32,141 nucleotides of DNA, from the NCBI GenBank assembly GCA_046757205.1, contig JBHHXR010000008.1, positions 1-32,141 on the forward strand, written 5' to 3'. This stretch comes from JBHHXR01 sp046757205 (GTDB lineage: Bacteria > Pseudomonadota > Alphaproteobacteria > Rhodobacterales > Rhodobacteraceae). Shown here piece by piece: positions 25,585 through 32,141 of this stretch. Below the pieces are notes generated by a model. It saw only the letters and a list, made by a program, of their open reading frames with translations. It was not told where the DNA came from and searched no databases. A program made the translations under genes and the position numbers. Numbering within the stretch: the first letter of the stretch is position 1; the number at the start of each line of letters is the position of its first letter.

Positions 25585-26739
25585 TTACTTGACGATGGTC
25601 CAGTCGCCGTTCCTGATCTCAAGCATCCGGAAGGCGCTGAGGTCAAGGCCGAGATGGTCGTCCGCCGACATGTTCACTTCACCGGCGGTGCCGATGAAAC
25701 CGGCGGTCTTCTCGATCTCGTCGCGGATGGCCGCCGGATCGGCGGAACCGGCGCGCTCGATCGCCGCCACCATCATCTTGAAGGCGTCGTAGGCATGGCC
25801 GCCGAAGGTGGAAACCGGCTGGCCTGTCGCCGCCTCGTAGGCATCGCGGTAGCCGACCACCACCGGTTTCTGCGGGTCGTCATCCGGCAGCGTGTCGGCA
25901 ACCAGAAGCGCCGCGGCAGGCAGACGTACACCTTCCGCCGCGTCGCCGGCAAGATCGATGAAGCTCTTCGAAGCGACACCGTGCGACTGGTAGAGCGGCA
26001 CGTTGATGTTGAGTTGCCGGAAGTTGCGCGTGACGATCGCCGGGCCTTGCCCGAATCCGGGGTTCAGCACCGCCTGAAGGCCGTCGGTGTTGGCGATCTT
26101 GGTTAGCTGCGGCGTCATGTCGGCGTCTTTCGGCCCGTAGGTCTCGTCGGCGATGACGTCGATGCCGTACTTGCCGGCGAGGCCGCTGCACTGGGCGCGC
26201 ATCGACTTGCCGAAGCCGCCGCCGCCCGAGATCATGCCGACCTTGGAAATGCCGCGCGCCTTCATGTCCTCGAATATCTTGGCGCAGGCCATGGCGTCGG
26301 TATGCGGCGTCTTGAACACCCATTTCTTCACCGGATCGATGATGACCACGGCCCCGGCGAGCGAGATGAAGGGAATACCGGCCTCCTCGAACACCGGGAT
26401 CATCGCCATGGTGGCGCCGGTGGTGGAACCGGCGATCACCGCGACCACTTCGTCATCCTCGACCAGGCGGCTGGCGAAAGTGCGCGCCTTGTTGGGGTCG
26501 GCACCGTCGTCATACATGATCAGTTCGATCTTCTCGCCGTTGATGCCGCCCCTGGCGTTGATTTCGTCGACCAGCATCTGCAGCGTCTTGGCTTCGGGAT
26601 CGCCCAGGAACGACGCCGGACCGGTCTGGGCCAGGGTGCTGCCGATCTTGATATCGGCCATTGCAGGCACGGCGAGCGCTGCAAGCGCCGTGGTGGCGAA
26701 CGCCAAGGCGGTAATCTTCAAGTGGTCCATCAGTTTCAT
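25585..26739 (-). CDS. Liv-type ABC importer, periplasmic substrate-binding protein (operon 2)
   Basis: A 384-residue type I periplasmic binding protein. A signal peptide (MKLMDHLKITALAFATTALAALAVPAMA) ends at AMA near residue 28, and the mature part begins DIKIGSTLAQTGPASFLG. Receptor hallmarks include AVIAGSTTGATMAMIPVFEEAGIPFISLAG and FGGHAYDAFKMMVAAIERAG. GGGAGG precedes the ATG at 26739. First gene of the minus-strand importer operon, adjacent to and co-oriented with the aryl-CoA ligase/IorAB operon, so an arylacetate, arylpyruvate or aromatic amino acid is a plausible ligand. That is inference. Confidence 0.88.
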   Translation of the reverse strand: MKLMDHLKITALAFATTALAALAVPAMADIKIGSTLAQTGPASFLGDPEAKTLQMLVDEINARGGINGEKIELIMYDDGADPNKARTFASRLVEDDEVVAVIAGSTTGATMAMIPVFEEAGIPFISLAGAVVIIDPVKKWVFKTPHTDAMACAKIFEDMKARGISKVGMISGGGGFGKSMRAQCSGLAGKYGIDVIADETYGPKDADMTPQLTKIANTDGLQAVLNPGFGQGPAIVTRNFRQLNINVPLYQSHGVASKSFIDLAGDAAEGVRLPAAALLVADTLPDDDPQKPVVVGYRDAYEAATGQPVSTFGGHAYDAFKMMVAAIERAGSADPAAIRDEIEKTAGFIGTAGEVNMSADDHLGLDLSAFRMLEIRNGDWTIVK

Positions 26740-26782
26740 CGGTTCCTCCCGTTGCTGATATCGGTTTTTTTCCGGATATAAT

Positions 26783-26796
26783 TACGCATAAGCGTA
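26783..26796. promoter_or_regulatory. Palindrome upstream of the second importer
   Basis: TACGC (26783-26787) and GCGTA (26792-26796) are a perfect inverted repeat around ATAA, about 45 to 60 bases upstream of the binding-protein ATG in an AT-rich gap. Read on the minus strand it contains CTTATGCGTA, loosely related to the TATNATGC motif of the box promoters. Confidence 0.4.
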
Positions 26797-26828
26797 CCTT
26801 AATACATGTTTTTAATCAACATAAAGAA

Positions 26829-26850
26829 CCTGACGTGCGGATTTGTCAGG
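26829..26850 (-). terminator. Possible terminator of the aryl-CoA ligase operon
   Basis: On the minus strand CCTGAC and GTCAGG form a 6-bp stem with a 10-base loop just past the ligase stop, followed by TTCTTTAT. The stem is short, so this is a weak factor-independent terminator at best. Confidence 0.4.
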
Positions 26851-26864
26851 GCTACCGTGAACGC

Positions 26865-28208
26865 TCAGGTTTGCTTGCGCAAATCGCGAACACGGACGGC
26901 CTTGCCCTGCGAGCGCGGCAATTCGCCGGGCCGCTTGATGTTGACCTCGCAGGTGACGCCGATGATCGACTTGACGTGGTGGCGCACCTCGCCAGCCTTG
27001 GTGGCAAGATCGTCATCGCCGGCGGGCTCGTCCGGGCCGATTTCAACGTCCAGGGCCATGGTGTCGAGGGCGCCGTCCCTGCCAAGCAGGATCTGGTAGT
27101 GCGGTGACAGCCCGTCGATTCCGATTAGAACCGACTCGATCTGGCTCGGGTAGACATTCACCCCACGAATTATCAGCATGTCGTCGTCGCGGCCCGTCAC
27201 CCGCAGAATCCGCACATGCGTGCGTCCGCATTTGCATGGCTCGTCGGTCAGGCGGGTGATGTCGCGGGTGCGGTAGCGTATCATCGGCAGAGCGCTCTTG
27301 GTCAGTGTGGTTATCACCAGTTCGCCGGGTTCACCCATCGCCGCAGGCTCCAGCGTTTCCGGGTCGATGACTTCGAACAGGAAGTGGTCTTCCCAGCCGT
27401 GCAAGCCGGCGCGCGCCGTATCGCATTCACAGGCCACGCCCGGCCCCATGATTTCCGACAGGCCGTAAATGTCGACCGACGTTATGCCAAGCTGCCGGTC
27501 CAGTTCGCCGCGCATTTCCTCGCTCCACGGTTCGGCGCCGAAAATCCCGCGCCGGACCGGAAGCGCACGGATGTCTGTACCCTGCTTCGCGGCCACTTCG
27601 GCAATGTTGAGCGCATAGGACGGCGTCGCGCACAGAATGTCGGCGGCAAAATCCTTCAGCAACACGACCTGGCGTTCGGTGCCGCCGCCGGACACCGGAA
27701 CGACGATGCAACCCAGCCGCTCCGCCCCGTAATGCGCGCCCAACCCGCCGGTAAACAGGCCATAGCCATAGGCATTGTGTACAACGTCGCCCGGTCTCGC
27801 CCCGGCCGCCGCCATCGAGCGCGCCATCAGGTCGGACCAGTTGTCGATATCGCCCGAGCTGTACCCGACAACCGTGGGTTTTCCGGTGGTCCCCGAAGAA
27901 GCATGCAACCGGCGCAGTTCGCCATGTGGCGACGCAAACATCGCGAAGGGATAGTTTTCGCGCAGGTCGGTTTTCAGGGTGAACGGAAAGTGCCTGAGAT
28001 CGGCCGTCGATTTAAGGCGGTCCGGCCTGACGCCCGACGCGTCGAACGACCGGCGATAATGCGGCACATTCTCGTACGCCCGGTTCAGTGTCCAGCGCAG
28101 CCGTTCGGTTTGCAGGTCGCGCAGAGCAGCGCGCGGCATGGTTTCCGCCTGACGATCATACATGAAATCCGGGGCCTTGGCCGCGGCCTTTGATGCGGGA
28201 GAATTCAT
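26865..28208 (-). CDS. paaK: Phenylacetate-CoA ligase family protein
   Basis: A 447-residue adenylate-forming enzyme of the PaaK family. The phosphate-binding motif is SSGTTGKPTVVGY near residue 105, the adenylate motif YGLSEIMGPGVACEC, the hinge VTGRDDDMLIIRGVNVYPSQIE and the C-terminal lysine in RSQGKAVRVRDLR. It activates an arylacetate such as phenylacetate or 4-hydroxyphenylacetate to its CoA thioester; ring specificity cannot be read. GGAGG precedes the ATG, which overlaps the iorB stop as ATGA. Downstream of iorAB, it would give a parallel entry to the same arylacetyl-CoA pool. A ligase salvaging free arylacetate lost by thioester hydrolysis is an alternative. Confidence 0.87.
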   Translation of the reverse strand: MNSPASKAAAKAPDFMYDRQAETMPRAALRDLQTERLRWTLNRAYENVPHYRRSFDASGVRPDRLKSTADLRHFPFTLKTDLRENYPFAMFASPHGELRRLHASSGTTGKPTVVGYSSGDIDNWSDLMARSMAAAGARPGDVVHNAYGYGLFTGGLGAHYGAERLGCIVVPVSGGGTERQVVLLKDFAADILCATPSYALNIAEVAAKQGTDIRALPVRRGIFGAEPWSEEMRGELDRQLGITSVDIYGLSEIMGPGVACECDTARAGLHGWEDHFLFEVIDPETLEPAAMGEPGELVITTLTKSALPMIRYRTRDITRLTDEPCKCGRTHVRILRVTGRDDDMLIIRGVNVYPSQIESVLIGIDGLSPHYQILLGRDGALDTMALDVEIGPDEPAGDDDLATKAGEVRHHVKSIIGVTCEVNIKRPGELPRSQGKAVRVRDLRKQT

Positions 28209-29644
28209 TGTGCCACCTCCGTGTCTGGATCGGAATATGCTGCCACCAAGGATTTGCCGACAGCATCGTTCAGGCCTGCCCGGTCGCGCGTCACGCGCTG
28301 CGACCAACCGGCGAGGAGTTCGCTCAGGCGCCTCATGCCGCGACGGCGGGTGTCGCCGTAGCCGCGGACCCAGACCGCCAGATCGGCGGACCGGCAGGCC
28401 AGTTCGTAATCCGCCGCCGCGGCCTCGCCGATGGCCTGCAGCCAGCGTTCGATCATCTCCTGTTCGTGCTTGAATCGCGCCGTGAACCGGCGCCACGGCC
28501 TGAGTGCCGCAAGCAGCCGCAGAGTCAGCCAGCCAAGCGGACTGGACGTCGGGAGCTTCAACGCCAGACCAGTGCCGAATTTCCCGTCGTGGGGGGCGGG
28601 CAGCAGCTTGCCGAGCCACGCCGGCAGGATGCCTTGCATCTCTTCCCGCCCGGGCCTGAGATAATCGTGCACTGCCAGCGGCGCCTCGTCGCCGACGCCA
28701 AGCTCGCCGCGAATGCGCGCCAGCCGTCCGGGCCGGGTTTTCAGCGCCGCCACCCGGATCACGTCCTCGAACGCCATCCAGGCGGCCAGGCGGCGCGCCA
28801 CCAGCACCGACAGGCGATGGTCCTGTGTGGCGCTGTCCAGCGCAACGATGCTTTCCAGTCGCCTGAAATACCGTTCGGCGTAGGCCGGTCCCTGATAGTC
28901 CAGAAGATGCGCCGCCGCGTGGCCAGCCATGCGCCGCACGGGTGCGGGCAGGGCGGCCACGGCGCTTGCGAAAGCGTCCGGCGCAGGTCTGAAGGCGGCC
29001 TTCGGCGCGGTTTCCGCGTCGGCCGGGGAATTGCGTGCTGTCATTCCCGCCTCGAAACCCGCGAGGTTGCGCTCGACCGCCACGCCGGAGAGGGTGATAG
29101 CCTCGCTGCAACTCTCCAGCCGCATGGGCAGAACGCCGCTGGCGACCATGGCGCCGTACATCACCGCGTTGGGGTGGCATCCGGCGCCCTGGGCGAGGCG
29201 GCCCATGTCTACCGCGCTCATGGTTGCGGCGCAGCTTCGCAGTGCATCGAGCACCGGCGCGGCCGACACCGTGCCGTCGCCCGGCTTGATCTTCTCGGCC
29301 GTGGAGAAAACCCGGTCACGCGCGGTGATTACCGTGGTTTCCGGCCCGACCAGTCCGCCGGACAGGGCGCGCGCCGCTTCCATCGGTTCGAACGACACCA
29401 GCAGGTCAACCGCGCCCGACGCGGGGTAGATCGAGAACACCGGGCGGCCGGAAAGGCCGCGTTGAGGGTAAACCTCGAAATAATAGGTTGTGGCACCGGT
29501 TCGCTGGGCGACGCCGGGAATCGACGTCGCCTGCGCCTGCAGGCCGTCGAGCCGGGCGGCGGCGACCAGCCAGTCGGCGAGCACGCCGCCGCCCTGCCCG
29601 CCGAGCGCCGCTACCAGCACGCAAATCGGCCGATCGGTGCTCAT
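28205..29644 (-). CDS. iorB: Indolepyruvate:ferredoxin oxidoreductase beta subunit, long form
   Basis: A 479-residue protein. Residues 1 to about 190 are the gamma-type pyruvate:ferredoxin oxidoreductase domain that completes the IorA active site, with VAALGGQGGGVLADWL, SIPGVAQRTGATTYYFEVYP and the later GCHPNAVMYGAM. The remaining roughly 240 residues are a helical, arginine-rich extension (AERYFRRLESIVAL and HDYLRPGREEMQGILPAWLG) as in long proteobacterial IorB proteins. From memory it resembles the DUF6537 type; its function is not known. Archaeal IorB lacks this part. The ATG at 29644 overlaps the iorA stop; an in-frame ATG at 29746 lies deep inside iorA and is rejected. With IorA it decarboxylates aryl-pyruvates to aryl-acetyl-CoA. 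Confidence 0.88.
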   Translation of the reverse strand: MSTDRPICVLVAALGGQGGGVLADWLVAAARLDGLQAQATSIPGVAQRTGATTYYFEVYPQRGLSGRPVFSIYPASGAVDLLVSFEPMEAARALSGGLVGPETTVITARDRVFSTAEKIKPGDGTVSAAPVLDALRSCAATMSAVDMGRLAQGAGCHPNAVMYGAMVASGVLPMRLESCSEAITLSGVAVERNLAGFEAGMTARNSPADAETAPKAAFRPAPDAFASAVAALPAPVRRMAGHAAAHLLDYQGPAYAERYFRRLESIVALDSATQDHRLSVLVARRLAAWMAFEDVIRVAALKTRPGRLARIRGELGVGDEAPLAVHDYLRPGREEMQGILPAWLGKLLPAPHDGKFGTGLALKLPTSSPLGWLTLRLLAALRPWRRFTARFKHEQEMIERWLQAIGEAAAADYELACRSADLAVWVRGYGDTRRRGMRRLSELLAGWSQRVTRDRAGLNDAVGKSLVAAYSDPDTEVAQ

Positions 29645-31821
29645 GATGCCCCCATGGCGGCCAGAAGCCTCGCCGATATCCGCGCCCTTAACCTTCGTAC
29701 CGGCCCGGCATTGATCACCGCGCTGGCCCGGTAGAATGACGGGCACAGCGTCGCGGCGTGGGCCGCTTCACCGCACAGCCCGCAGGCCACGCAGGTGGCG
29801 TCGACCATCGCCGCCGGGCCGTCGCGAAGGGGGTCGTGCCCGCAGCGCAGCGTCAGCGACGGACAGCCCGACATGCGCATGCAGGAATGATCGCCGCTGC
29901 ATACCTCCTCGTCTACGCCGAACCGCGCTCTGACCACCGGTTTCCCTGCCTTGAGACGTTCGGCCGCAAGACGTTTCTCGCGCCGCTGCCGGGCCAGCAT
30001 GCATTCGCTGTCGGAAAGCACGACGCGCAAGCCCTTGTCCGGCGCGTCGAAGGCGGCGCGCAGGGTCTTCAAGGTGCCCTTGACGTCGTAGGCGTCAACG
30101 CGCTTCAGCCACCGCACGCCGACCGCCCTCAGGGTTTTCCCGATCGAAATCTTGACGCGCCGTCCCCACGGAGTGGAGCCGGTCGACGGCACGTGCTGCT
30201 GGCCGGTGGCCGAGGCATAGCCGTTTTCAAGCACTACCAGAACCGAGTCGTGGCCGTTCCACTGCGCATTGACCGCTCCGCTCACCAGCCCGTTATGCCA
30301 GAACCCGCCGTCGCCCATCACCGCCACGCCGGGCTGGCCCAGGGGCGGGCCGACGGCACCGCCCGAAGCCAGACTCATGCCGTAGCCGAGCACGGTGGAT
30401 CCGGTGTTGAAGGGCGGCAGGGTGGAAAAAGTGCTGCAGCCGATATCCGAGGATATGTGCATCTTGCCGCGCTCACGTTGCAGCAGTTGCAGCGCGGTGA
30501 ATACCGGGCGTTCCGGGCACCCGGTGCAGAACCCCGGCGGGCGCGGCGGCGCCTGAACGGCCAGTTCACGCGCGGCCTTTTCGCGGGCCTTGCGGACCTT
30601 TTTCAGGGCGCGGGCGGCCTGAGCGCCCAAGCCGCCCTTGACCGTGTCTTCGGCAACCAGAAAGGCGCCGACCCCTTCGCGCACCACGTCGAGCGTGTAT
30701 TCGCCGGCCGGCGGCAGTATGTCCTTGCCGTGAATGGCGCAATCGAGGCCGGTTTTCTGGGCGATCTCGCGGATTTCCTTTTCGATGAAGGCCGGGTTGC
30801 CCTCTTCGACCACCAGCACGGATTTCCTGCCGCGCAGGAACCCGGCTATCTGATCGGGCACCAGCGGGTGAATGACATTGAGCACCATCAGCGGCACCGG
30901 CGTGGCGCCGAAGGCATCTGCTGCCCCGAAAAGGTTCAGCGCCCGCAGTACCGTTCCATAGGTGCCGCCCTGCAGAATGATGCCGATCTCCGCGCGGCTG
31001 CCCGGATGGATTTCGTTGAGGTCGTTGTCGGTGATGAACCTGCGGGCCGCCGGAAGCCGGTTTTCCACCTTGTCGCGTTCGTGGGCGTAGGTCGAGGGCG
31101 GCAGGACGATGCGGTCGTAGTCCTGTATCGCCCCGGGCAGCGGACGGCCCGCGCCGAATTCCGGCGTCACGTTATCCTTGCATACGAAAGACCCGGTCAT
31201 GTGCGCCGCCCGGATACGCAGGCTGATAATGACCGGCAACCGCGCCGCTTCCGAAAGGCCAAACGCCAGTTCGGTGAGATCGACCAGCCGCTCCATGTCA
31301 TACCGCGGATCGAGCAGCGGCATCGAAGATTTCAGCGCCGTTGCGTGGGTGCGTTCCTGAATCACGCTGGCGCCCTCGCCGTAGTCCTCGCCGACGATGA
31401 TGACCGCGCCGCCGGTGACCCCGGCGGAGGCCAGATTGGACAAAGCGTCGGACGCGACATTGGTGCCGACGATGGATTTCCACGTCACCGCGCCGCGAAG
31501 GGGATAGTGGATCGAGGCGCCAAGCAGCGCCGCCGCCCCGGCCTCGCTGGCCGATTGCTCGAAGGTGATGCCCATCGGCTCCAGCACCGGCCTGCGGGCC
31601 TCGGCCAGCACGTCCATGAGATGCGATACCGGCGCGCCGGGGTAGCCGCCGACATAGGCCACGCCCGCTTGCAGCAGCGCCTTGGTGACGGCAAGGATGG
31701 CCTCGCCCTCGAACACCTCGCCGTTGCCGAGCGTGAGTTTTTCCACCTCGCGGGCGAACGAACGTTCCATGCCCGAGACGCCCTGCTCGAAGGTCTTCCG
31801 GCTGCTCTGCGACAGGTTCAT
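29641..31821 (-). CDS. iorA: Indolepyruvate:ferredoxin oxidoreductase alpha subunit
   Basis: A 726-residue thiamine-diphosphate enzyme. The N-terminal pyrimidine-binding domain has VGGYPGAPVSHLMDVL and FEQSASEAGAAALLGAS. The TPP/Mg domain has CTGCPERP (C432, C435), GDGGFWHNG (503-511) and NGYASATGQQ. The C-terminal iron-sulfur region has C641, C647, C653, C660, C677, C680, C683 and C693; one set is the usual CVACGLC, the other is widely spaced (VCSGDHSCMRMSGCP). It oxidises aryl-pyruvates such as indolepyruvate or phenylpyruvate to the arylacetyl-CoA, reducing ferredoxin. The ATG at 31821 overlaps the stop of the upstream membrane subunit (ATGA); an ATG four codons earlier is possible. Confidence 0.92.
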   Translation of the reverse strand: MNLSQSSRKTFEQGVSGMERSFAREVEKLTLGNGEVFEGEAILAVTKALLQAGVAYVGGYPGAPVSHLMDVLAEARRPVLEPMGITFEQSASEAGAAALLGASIHYPLRGAVTWKSIVGTNVASDALSNLASAGVTGGAVIIVGEDYGEGASVIQERTHATALKSSMPLLDPRYDMERLVDLTELAFGLSEAARLPVIISLRIRAAHMTGSFVCKDNVTPEFGAGRPLPGAIQDYDRIVLPPSTYAHERDKVENRLPAARRFITDNDLNEIHPGSRAEIGIILQGGTYGTVLRALNLFGAADAFGATPVPLMVLNVIHPLVPDQIAGFLRGRKSVLVVEEGNPAFIEKEIREIAQKTGLDCAIHGKDILPPAGEYTLDVVREGVGAFLVAEDTVKGGLGAQAARALKKVRKAREKAARELAVQAPPRPPGFCTGCPERPVFTALQLLQRERGKMHISSDIGCSTFSTLPPFNTGSTVLGYGMSLASGGAVGPPLGQPGVAVMGDGGFWHNGLVSGAVNAQWNGHDSVLVVLENGYASATGQQHVPSTGSTPWGRRVKISIGKTLRAVGVRWLKRVDAYDVKGTLKTLRAAFDAPDKGLRVVLSDSECMLARQRREKRLAAERLKAGKPVVRARFGVDEEVCSGDHSCMRMSGCPSLTLRCGHDPLRDGPAAMVDATCVACGLCGEAAHAATLCPSFYRASAVINAGPVRRLRARISARLLAAMGAS

Positions 31822-32141
31822 GCCACGGTCCATCCCGGCTTGATGCCCGCAGCGGGGTCACCGGCGCCTCGCGCCGGCATGCGGTTGATGGCGTAGCCCT
31901 GGTTGAAGGCGGCGCGGGTAATCAGCGTGTATTTGAACGCCCAGCCGCTGGCCACGACCATCAACGACGCAACCGCCAGGAACACCGGCAGCAGGGCGCC
32001 GGTCAGCAGCCCGGCCAACAACAGGGCAGCCGGCGCAAGCTGATGGCCCAACGTCAGTTTCAGCCGGCTCTCGTCGAACGCCCTGAAGGTCCCGTCCGGC
32101 GCGCCTTCCGCGCCCAGCGCGCGGCGATAGGCGCGCCACGA
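31818..32141 (-). CDS. C-terminus of a DmsC/NrfD-like membrane anchor subunit, possibly PadC
   Basis: Only the last 107 residues are in the window; the frame is open to the right edge. A hydrophilic stretch (SWRAYRRALGAEGAPDGTF) leads into one long or two short membrane segments (APAALLLAGLLTGALLPVFL and VASLMVVASGWAF). It ends FKYTLITRAAFNQGYAINRM-PARG. The KYTLITRAAFNQGY text recalls, from memory, membrane anchors of DMSO-reductase-type complexes. These include the phenylacetyl-CoA:acceptor oxidoreductase subunit PadC, which would fit the arylacetyl-CoA genes that follow in the same operon. The match is by eye on a short fragment, so the family call is tentative and the PadC assignment more so. 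Confidence 0.5.
   Translation of the reverse strand, partial: SWRAYRRALGAEGAPDGTFRAFDESRLKLTLGHQLAPAALLLAGLLTGALLPVFLAVASLMVVASGWAFKYTLITRAAFNQGYAINRMPARGAGDPAAGIKPGWTVA

Noticed and set aside
17623..26739. The two importer operons as a recent duplication
   Set aside because: Gene content matches, but the proteins differ throughout (for example the LivG signature loops and binding-protein N-termini) and the operons are in opposite orientation; two separate importers are more likely.
29758..31896. Open frame of 712 codons on the plus strand opposite iorA
   Set aside because: The minus strand encodes a full thiamine-diphosphate enzyme; the plus-strand translation is low-complexity and Arg/Gly/His-rich with no known motif.

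Overview
The window is GC-rich, gene-dense bacterial DNA with short gaps, frequent ATGA start/stop overlaps and clear Shine-Dalgarno sites. Gene content and protein style (BoxA/B/C with a BoxR regulator, a BadL/BadM-like pair, long proteobacterial IorA and IorB, two Liv-type ABC importers) suggest a Proteobacterium, most likely an Alphaproteobacterium; that assignment is inference. No RNA genes, insertion sequences, CRISPR arrays or phage genes were seen, and no stretch above 300 bases lacks a gene.

The theme is aromatic acid catabolism through benzoyl-CoA. Left edge (1-1113, minus): the start of the large subunit and the complete [2Fe-2S] subunit of a 4-hydroxybenzoyl-CoA reductase-type molybdenum enzyme. 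Divergent from it (1352-2314, plus) are a GNAT acetyltransferase and an Rrf2 regulator that resemble the R. palustris BadL/BadM pair. A RidA-like gene and a benzoate-type CoA ligase (2823-4358) follow. At 4424-9065 (minus) lies a beta-oxidation operon: a fused hydratase/3-hydroxyacyl-CoA dehydrogenase, a 3-oxoadipyl-CoA-type thiolase and, unexpectedly, a radical SAM/SPASM maturase. A PaaG-like isomerase/hydratase is divergent at 9159-9974.

The centre (9991-17407, minus) is the aerobic epoxide route for benzoyl-CoA: DUF4863 protein, alpha/beta hydrolase, boxC, boxB, boxA, hot-dog thioesterase and boxR. A five-gene ABC importer runs divergently from it (17623-22163, plus). A second, convergent five-gene importer occupies 22188-26739 (minus). 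The right end (26865 to the edge, minus) is an operon of a membrane-anchor subunit (C-terminus only, possibly PadC-like), IorA, IorB and a PaaK-type aryl-CoA ligase, all coupled by ATGA overlaps.

Taken together, the genes look like a funnel. Peripheral enzymes usually known from anaerobic aromatic metabolism (4-hydroxybenzoyl-CoA reductase type, arylpyruvate:ferredoxin oxidoreductase, perhaps a phenylacetyl-CoA oxidoreductase) sit beside the oxygen-dependent box pathway. The box products then pass through the beta-oxidation genes toward succinyl-CoA and acetyl-CoA. The boxD semialdehyde dehydrogenase is not present in the window. An AT-rich GCATTATA-like motif recurs at several promoters of the cluster and is a candidate BoxR-type operator.
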